This document shows, one piece after another, positions 7,117 through 11,220 of a stretch of DNA of 11,220 nt. Below the pieces are notes generated by a model. That model saw only the letters and a list, made by a program, of their open reading frames with translations, made no database searches and had not been told where the DNA came from. The translations under genes and the position numbers were made by a program. The stretch is from M3 sp964637445 (lineage in GTDB: Bacteria > Bacteroidota > Bacteroidia > Bacteroidales > Muribaculaceae): NCBI GenBank assembly GCA_964637445.1, contig CAZWWS010000069.1, forward strand, positions 1-11,220, in the 5' to 3' direction. Positions within the stretch are counted from its first letter, which is position 1; each line of letters opens with the position of its first letter.

Positions 7117-7138
7117 GAGCTTCGATAATATTTTATTT

Positions 7139-7708
7139 CTATGCATCTATTGCCCATGGGAATCGGATTAAAGTGTTGTCGTGATACAAATAAAAGTCTG
7201 CAGCAATTATCGGCGACGCGGTAGTAACGGTTATTACAGCCACTTTTATGATATTGCCTGGATAATTGGCGTTTATATAGCCGCTGAGTTTTGCGATTGT
7301 AGCACCTGAATCGATGGCATCATCGACGAGAAGAATGTTTTGCCCTTTGGCAAGAAGCAAATCAGAGATATGCTTATCGAAAGAAATTTCGCCTACTCGA
7401 ATATGCCGTTTTTTTCTCTTAAGCAATTGCGACTCTGCAATTCTCAACCAATTGTTGAGACGCTGCGGCAACCATGCTATAACTCGCCGTAAGTATTTAT
7501 TATTTTTATTATTTGAGCCCTTGCGCCGAATCTCCACTTCGATATACTTCGCATCCCGAAAACTTTTCGCCAATTCTGTCCCGACGTAGCTACCTCCAGT
7601 ACGAATCCCAACGATAACATCGGGGTGGAACTTCGACAGCATTATTTTATCCGCCAAAGAGCCACAAATCATGGGAAATTCTGCAGATGTTATTGTTAAA
7701 ACTTTCAT
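7139..7708 (-). CDS. Phosphoribosyltransferase family protein, substrate unknown
   Basis: A 189-residue protein of the type I phosphoribosyltransferase fold. It has the first loop VGIRTGGSYVG (33-43), the PRPP-binding signature ILLVDDAIDSGATI (125-138) and a terminal LIRFPWAIDA (180-189) resembling the aromatic base-stacking tail of purine salvage enzymes. A basic insert (about 60-105, RRKGSNNKNNKYLRR and LKRKKRHIRVGE) may form the hood. Family members transfer ribose-5-phosphate from PRPP to a base or another acceptor; the acceptor here cannot be read from the sequence. I chose ATG 7708 because it starts the conserved fold and overlaps the stop of the upstream glycosyltransferase as ATGA, implying translational coupling. 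A longer frame from 7804 would run through the end of that gene and lacks family resemblance. The sequence is rather AT-rich. Confidence 0.8.
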   Translation of the reverse strand: MKVLTITSAEFPMICGSLADKIMLSKFHPDVIVGIRTGGSYVGTELAKSFRDAKYIEVEIRRKGSNNKNNKYLRRVIAWLPQRLNNWLRIAESQLLKRKKRHIRVGEISFDKHISDLLLAKGQNILLVDDAIDSGATIAKLSGYINANYPGNIIKVAVITVTTASPIIAADFYLYHDNTLIRFPWAIDA

Positions 7709-8670
7709 TTGTAGGCTAATGAGAGTATTGATTGGGTAAAATACTTTCCCGGATAGGATACGAGGATTCCTAATTTGTTTTTTAGACGTACTTTGCTGTT
7801 GCACAGGCAGCGAAAGCGGAGCGACTTAATATTTTGCCAGCACCGCAAGGCGTGTGAGCTATTGCTATGTCCGTTGACAGCCAGCAGCGCGAGAATATTG
7901 AAATTGGCACTCAGTTTGCGATCTTGAGCCGCGCGAAGCAAAGCAGGGTTGTGAGCCAAGCGACGTTCGATGTCGTCCACGATGTCGAGCACATCAAGTC
8001 GTCTCAGAGAGAACGCCCCAAGACTACTATTATTACGTGTTGTATAGTAATATAATTGCAGGTCACTCCATACAATTTTGTCGCATTTGGCATACAACCG
8101 AGGAATTATTTCCAAATCTTCGTATAGCACTCCGACAGTAAATCGGATGTCGTCGAAAAGTTGCCGCTTAAATAACTTGCCCCACACTCCGGTATCTAAT
8201 CTCTTTTGATAGAGTGTAGCCTCAATAGCTTCTTCTGAAGAGTATTGATATGATGTGTGTGATGTGATGTCAAGAACTGCCGTTTGGTCGGGCGAACACT
8301 TCACGAAAGCCACTTCCGAAATGTCGGCATCATAATCAATCAGATTCCGATACATCACTTCGATATAATCTGCCGATACCATATCGTCAGAATCGACAAA
8401 CGCAATATAGTCTCCTTTAGCGACATCGAGACCGGCATTACGAGCCGATGATTGGCCGCCGTTGGGTTGGTGGACGACGCGTATGCGGCTGTCGGTTATG
8501 GCGTATTGGTCGCAAATGTCGCCGGAACGGTCAGTAGAGCCATCATCGATTAATATAATATCCAATGTACGATAAGTCTGAGCCACAATGCTGTCGAGGC
8601 ATCGAGACAGATAGTCGGCCACATTATATATCGGCACAATAATCGATATCAAAGGCTTATCGTGATTCAT
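7705..8670 (-). CDS. Family 2 glycosyltransferase
   Basis: A 321-residue GT-A fold enzyme that would transfer a sugar from a nucleotide-sugar donor to a growing glycan on the inner face of the cytoplasmic membrane. The GT2 domain covers about 1-125: SIIVPIYNVADYLSRCLDSI (9-28), LIDDGSTDRSGDICDQY (40-56), QPNGGQSSARNAGLDVAKGD (68-87) and the metal-binding DSDD (93-96). The remaining 200 residues are less conserved and hold no obvious membrane helix. Donor and acceptor are unknown; capsule, O-antigen or glycoprotein synthesis are all possible. The stop overlaps the phosphoribosyltransferase start by four bases (ATGA). A 159-bp gap separates it from ruvC upstream, with no recognisable promoter box in it. 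Confidence 0.92.
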   Translation of the reverse strand: MNHDKPLISIIVPIYNVADYLSRCLDSIVAQTYRTLDIILIDDGSTDRSGDICDQYAITDSRIRVVHQPNGGQSSARNAGLDVAKGDYIAFVDSDDMVSADYIEVMYRNLIDYDADISEVAFVKCSPDQTAVLDITSHTSYQYSSEEAIEATLYQKRLDTGVWGKLFKRQLFDDIRFTVGVLYEDLEIIPRLYAKCDKIVWSDLQLYYYTTRNNSSLGAFSLRRLDVLDIVDDIERRLAHNPALLRAAQDRKLSANFNILALLAVNGHSNSSHALRCWQNIKSLRFRCLCNSKVRLKNKLGILVSYPGKYFTQSILSLAYK

Positions 8671-8829
8671 GTTTGCTATCTATATAACGAAACGCCCATC
8701 CTATTTGGTATATCCCTCCTCTAATAAAATTTGGGTGGACACTATCTTCTTTGTGCCGATTTAATATATTCGCATAGAAGTTGTAAAATCAGCATAAATT
8801 CAGACCGGATGACTGCAGATTGGGGAGTA
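8671..8829. other. Intergenic gap between ruvC and the glycosyltransferase
   Basis: This 159-bp AT-rich gap separates two minus-strand genes. I see neither a Bacteroidetes TAnnTTTG box nor a terminator hairpin, so it is undecided whether the downstream pair is transcribed from its own promoter or by read-through from ruvC. Confidence 0.4.
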
Positions 8830-9411
8830 TTATTTGATGACTTTGTCGGGATTTTTGGCGATGAAGTCTTTCCAGGATTTTGGACCGCGGGCGATTTCGG
8901 GTTTGGAGGATTCGTAAAAGTGGCAGAGGGCAGCTCCGAGGGCATCGGTGGCGTCGAGCTGTGGCAGCAGGTCTTCTTTGGGGATGGAGAGGATGCGGCG
9001 CAGCATCTCTTGTACTTGCTCTTTGCTTGCAGCACCGTTGCCGGTGATGGCCATTTTGATCTTGCGCGGCTCATATTCGGTGATGGGTACATCGCGCGAC
9101 AAGGCAGCAGCCATCGCTACTCCTTGGGCTCGTCCGAGTTTGAGCATTGACTGCACATTTTTGCCAAAGAATGGGGCTTCGATAGCCATTTCGTCGGGCA
9201 GATATTGCTCAACGAGCCCTGAAACGCGCTCGTAGATGCGACGCAGACGAAGATAGTGACTTTCGAACTTGCTCAGTTGTATTACCCCCATGGCCATCAT
9301 TTGGGGTGTTTTTCCTTTTACCCCAAGAATACCATAGCCCATCACATTCGTTCCGGGATCGATGCCTATGATTATTCTATCCCATTGGCGTAGTGAAGCG
9401 TCGACACTCAT
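8830..9411 (-). CDS. ruvC: Holliday junction endodeoxyribonuclease RuvC
   Basis: A 193-residue resolvase that cuts four-way DNA junctions as a dimer, with RuvAB, at the end of recombinational repair. The four catalytic acids are in place: D18 in IIGIDPGTNVMGYG, E78 in AIEAPFFGKN, and D153 and D156 in LDATDALGAAL. KLGRAQGVAMAAA (91-103) and EYEPRKIKMAITGNGAASKEQV (in blocks, 112-133) are also characteristic. The C-terminal tail of about 25 residues (PKSWKDFIAKNPDK) is in the normal range. I chose ATG 9411 because it precedes the conserved core closely and overlaps the DUF4286 stop as ATGA; a frame from 9504 would only add residues read from the upstream gene. No ruvA or ruvB is visible in the window. 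Confidence 0.96.
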   Translation of the reverse strand: MSVDASLRQWDRIIIGIDPGTNVMGYGILGVKGKTPQMMAMGVIQLSKFESHYLRLRRIYERVSGLVEQYLPDEMAIEAPFFGKNVQSMLKLGRAQGVAMAAALSRDVPITEYEPRKIKMAITGNGAASKEQVQEMLRRILSIPKEDLLPQLDATDALGAALCHFYESSKPEIARGPKSWKDFIAKNPDKVIK

Positions 9412-9710
9412 AGTATCTCCATGTAGGTGGTGAAATGGAGCACACGTTCTCCGTATTGGCGGAAAAGTTTCTCCTTCATAGCTTGAGCCTCGGTGTCGTG
9501 CCAACGACGAGCCACGTCGAGCGACTCAGCCTTAAACTGCACTGCATAATTCACTCCGCCATCTTCGCTTTCGCCAAGGATACGGCTCACCAACGGTTCG
9601 ATCGACACTCCGGCACGATGAGCAGTGGGGAGATATACCTCGCGCAGCCATTGATGAAAAGCCACGTCCACCGACGGGTGGACGTGGAATGTTGTATTCA
9701 GAAGTATCAT
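9408..9710 (-). CDS. DUF4286 family protein
   Basis: A 100-residue soluble protein with no signal or membrane segment. The start MILLNTTFHVHPSVDVAFHQ and the later QFKAESLDVARRWHDTEAQA and GERVLHFTTYMEIL match the Bacteroidetes DUF4286 family as I remember it. No function is established that I know of and no catalytic motif stands out. Its stop codon overlaps the ruvC start by four bases (ATGA), a neighbourhood I remember as common in the order, so translation of the two is probably coupled. The upstream membrane protein gene ends only 9 bases before its start. Confidence 0.8.
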   Translation of the reverse strand: MILLNTTFHVHPSVDVAFHQWLREVYLPTAHRAGVSIEPLVSRILGESEDGGVNYAVQFKAESLDVARRWHDTEAQAMKEKLFRQYGERVLHFTTYMEIL

Positions 9711-9719
9711 TGCAATCGA

Positions 9720-10238
9720 TTAATAAGAACCGGAAGCAATAAGAGCTGCACCCATCACTGCATATAAGAGAATATAAGCCACAATCACAGCGAGACCTAC
9801 CCAAAAGCCGATTTTGGTCCACTTGCCGGCGTCTTTCGATGAATTGGCGGCAGCACTGTAGTCGCCACGGCTAATCGCACTGTTGGTTTCAGATGCCTTA
9901 ATGATGCCGACGATTCCAAAAGGCAGACAGCAGAAAAGAGTGACCAAAATAGACTCGACGAGCCATGTTTTAGGTGGAACGCCTTGCTGCATAGCCGGTT
10001 GAGGAGTGGCAAGGGGTGGTTGTTGCGGTGGCACGGCAGATGCGCCGGGGAATGGTGGCGGCGTAGAGGGCGAAGAGGCAATCATGACAGAGCGAATTTC
10101 CTCTACGTCAGATGCTTTCTTCCACTCCGACATACCTTCACACCACACAAAGGTGTCGGGAGAGATATTCATCATCTTCAACTGAGCCACTTCGTAAGGG
10201 CCTTCATGCTTGTCGTTTACAGCAATATAATACTTCAT
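9720..10238 (-). CDS. Membrane protein with GYF_2 and CD225 domains
   Basis: A 172-residue protein in three parts. Residues 3-48 are a GYF_2 (DUF4339) domain: YYIAVNDKHEGPYEVAQLK and TFVWCEGMSEWKKASDV. Residues 54-90 are a low-complexity linker rich in proline, alanine and glutamine. Residues 91-168 are a CD225/dispanin-like domain with two membrane segments (about 92-113 and 143-167), the first holding the conserved LFCCLPFGIVGII, followed by the loop ISRGDYSAAANSSKDAGKW. GYF domains bind proline-rich peptides and the CD225 family includes the animal IFITM proteins; the bacterial members have no clear role. The GYF part would lie in the cytoplasm if the first helix is a re-entrant or inserting segment, which is inferred. 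It sits 17 bases after a glycosyltransferase and 9 bases before DUF4286-ruvC. Confidence 0.85.
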   Translation of the reverse strand: MKYYIAVNDKHEGPYEVAQLKMMNISPDTFVWCEGMSEWKKASDVEEIRSVMIASSPSTPPPFPGASAVPPQQPPLATPQPAMQQGVPPKTWLVESILVTLFCCLPFGIVGIIKASETNSAISRGDYSAAANSSKDAGKWTKIGFWVGLAVIVAYILLYAVMGAALIASGSY

Positions 10239-10255
10239 AGTTCTGTATATAATTT

Positions 10256-11020
10256 TTATTGATTATTAGTTCGTTCTTTGATGCGCTGTCGGATAAATCG
10301 AGGAATAAAGCCGATGTGACGCCAGATGGTGGACCACACGCCGTAGTAATGGCACATGATCATGAAACGTTCGCGTAAGGAGCGATATCGATTTTTGGTG
10401 GTCAACCCTTCGCTGAGATAGTCGATAAGTACTTCTGGCATATAGAGATTGCGACGCGAGCGTTGCAAGCATCTTATACACCAATCATAGTCGGCCGAAT
10501 AGCGATATTGCAAATCGTATAATCCCACAACCTTGCGATAGGCTATAAAGGCTTGATGACACACCAACATCCCGGACTTAAAGCTATCGAGTGTAAGCGA
10601 TTCGGGGGCGGTGAGGTGTCGACTGCCAATCTCGCGACGCTCACTATCGACCAAAACCGTCTGCCCATAGACCACTCCGGGGAAGTCGTTGCCTTGAGCC
10701 AACACCGCCTCAGCCACATGCTCAAGAGTGTCGGGCGAATGAAACGCATCGCCGGCATTGAGAAATATCAGATACTCTCCCTTAGCCTCTGCAATGGCCT
10801 TGTTCATCGCGTCGTACAGTCCCTTGTCGGGGCTTGAAAAAATGCGACAGCCGTCTATGGCCGCAGCTTGCGCCAACGCTACAGTAGAGTCGGATGAGCA
10901 ACCGTCCATCACGATATACTCATAGAGTTTACACGTCTGCTCCTTTACTGAAGCCAACGTTGCGGGCAATGTAGATGCCGCATTGTATGTAACGGTGATG
11001 ATAGAAAATAGTGGTGCCAT
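10256..11020 (-). CDS. Family 2 glycosyltransferase (WcaE-like)
   Basis: A 254-residue GT-A glycosyltransferase. Its motifs are FSIITVTYNAASTLPATLAS (5-24), EYIVMDGCSSDSTV (34-47), SPDKGLYDAMNKAIAEAKGE (63-82) and LNAGD (87-91), the last in place of a DxD. The SPDKGLYDAMNKA block and the LNAGD variant are typical of the WcaE-like subgroup, which acts in extracellular polysaccharide synthesis. A later ADYDWCIRCLQ segment is also characteristic of the subgroup. No membrane helix is visible. Donor and acceptor sugars are unknown. It is the first gene of a tight string leading to ruvC, behind a good -7 box at 11048-11055. Its functional link to ruvC is not evident and may reflect only shared transcription. 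Confidence 0.9.
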   Translation of the reverse strand: MAPLFSIITVTYNAASTLPATLASVKEQTCKLYEYIVMDGCSSDSTVALAQAAAIDGCRIFSSPDKGLYDAMNKAIAEAKGEYLIFLNAGDAFHSPDTLEHVAEAVLAQGNDFPGVVYGQTVLVDSERREIGSRHLTAPESLTLDSFKSGMLVCHQAFIAYRKVVGLYDLQYRYSADYDWCIRCLQRSRRNLYMPEVLIDYLSEGLTTKNRYRSLRERFMIMCHYYGVWSTIWRHIGFIPRFIRQRIKERTNNQ

Positions 11021-11047
11021 TTTTTCTTTCGACTAAGAAGTTGCACT

Positions 11048-11055
11048 CAAAGATA
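11048..11055 (-). promoter_or_regulatory. Candidate -7 box (TATCTTTG) for the glycosyltransferase-ruvC operon
   Basis: TATCTTTG on the minus strand is a perfect match to the Bacteroidetes TAnnTTTG box and lies 27 bases before the ATG at 11020. A leader of about 20 nt is expected. The -33 region reads GTGTG rather than TTTG, so the upstream box is weak. Confidence 0.55.
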
Positions 11056-11220
11056 GCGAAATGTTTTGTTATATCACACATTCTGCTTAAAATATCTTGA
11101 AAAAAAGTGGTCGAAGTGATTTTTGCGAAAAATTACGGTTCACGGAGCAAAAAAGCGAAAAAGTACGTTAGTCACTGACCCATAACGCATTAAACGGCAA
11201 ATCTCGGAAATGGTAACAAT
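11056..11220. other. Upstream region with a short open frame at the window edge
   Basis: On the minus strand a frame is open from the edge (11220) to TGA at 11140-11142, reading ...RLMRYGSVTNVLFRFFAP. It could be the tail of a gene outside the window or a spurious frame in a repeat-like intergenic stretch; 26 codons are too few to decide. Inverted CGTTA / TAACG blocks flank the part around 11164-11185. No other gene is visible here. Confidence 0.25.

Noticed and set aside
7709..7804. 32-residue N-terminal extension of the phosphoribosyltransferase
   Set aside because: It lies inside the end of the glycosyltransferase gene in another frame and does not resemble the family; the ATG at 7708 with an ATGA overlap is the better start.
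9412..9504. 31-residue N-terminal extension of RuvC
   Set aside because: It overlaps DUF4286 coding sequence. The ATG at 9411 overlaps the DUF4286 stop by four bases and closely precedes the IIGIDPGT core.

Overview
The window looks like a chromosomal segment of a Bacteroidales bacterium, possibly near Muribaculaceae; this is inferred from composition and gene content, as no rRNA is present. Supporting signs are promoter boxes of the Bacteroidetes type (TTTG near -33 and TAnnTTTG near -7), no Shine-Dalgarno sequences ahead of the genes, and two neighbourhoods I recognise from this order: merR - M23 peptidase / alaS, and DUF4286 - ruvC.

Layout. Positions 1-200 hold the 3' end of a DUF234-type ATPase gene. 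Positions 201-955 have no convincing gene but are rich in structure: a long imperfect inverted repeat, several perfect hairpins, four copies of one short motif in alternating orientation, a terminator-like stem, and then a stretch resembling the degenerate intergenic repeats common in Bacteroidales. Positions 956-2820 (+) hold a broken gene for an SF1 helicase with a C-terminal nuclease-like domain. Its N-terminal and C-terminal parts remain, but they lie in different frames and the middle, including Walker A, is gone. This part is visibly AT-richer than the housekeeping genes. On the minus strand follow a small MerR-type regulator (2981-3316) and a membrane-anchored M23 peptidase (3330-4301), divergent from alaS (4430-7051, +). 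The 128-bp gap between them carries close-packed divergent promoter boxes. alaS ends at a hairpin terminator that probably also serves the convergent genes.

The rest is coded on the minus strand. Read in the direction of transcription, a GT2 glycosyltransferase (11020-10256), a GYF_2 + CD225 membrane protein (10238-9720), a DUF4286 protein (9710-9408) and ruvC (9411-8830) form a tight gene string behind a good -7 box. After a 159-bp gap comes a second pair: another GT2 glycosyltransferase (8670-7705) and a phosphoribosyltransferase (7708-7139), joined by an ATGA overlap.

How the genes work together: alaS (translation) and ruvC (Holliday junction resolution) are housekeeping genes. The M23 peptidase acts on the cell envelope and the two glycosyltransferases probably build surface polysaccharide. 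No CRISPR array, tRNA, rRNA, IS element or complete defence system is visible. The most unusual items are the deletion-scarred helicase-nuclease, the inverted-repeat cluster before it, and the coupled glycosyltransferase-phosphoribosyltransferase pair of unknown product.
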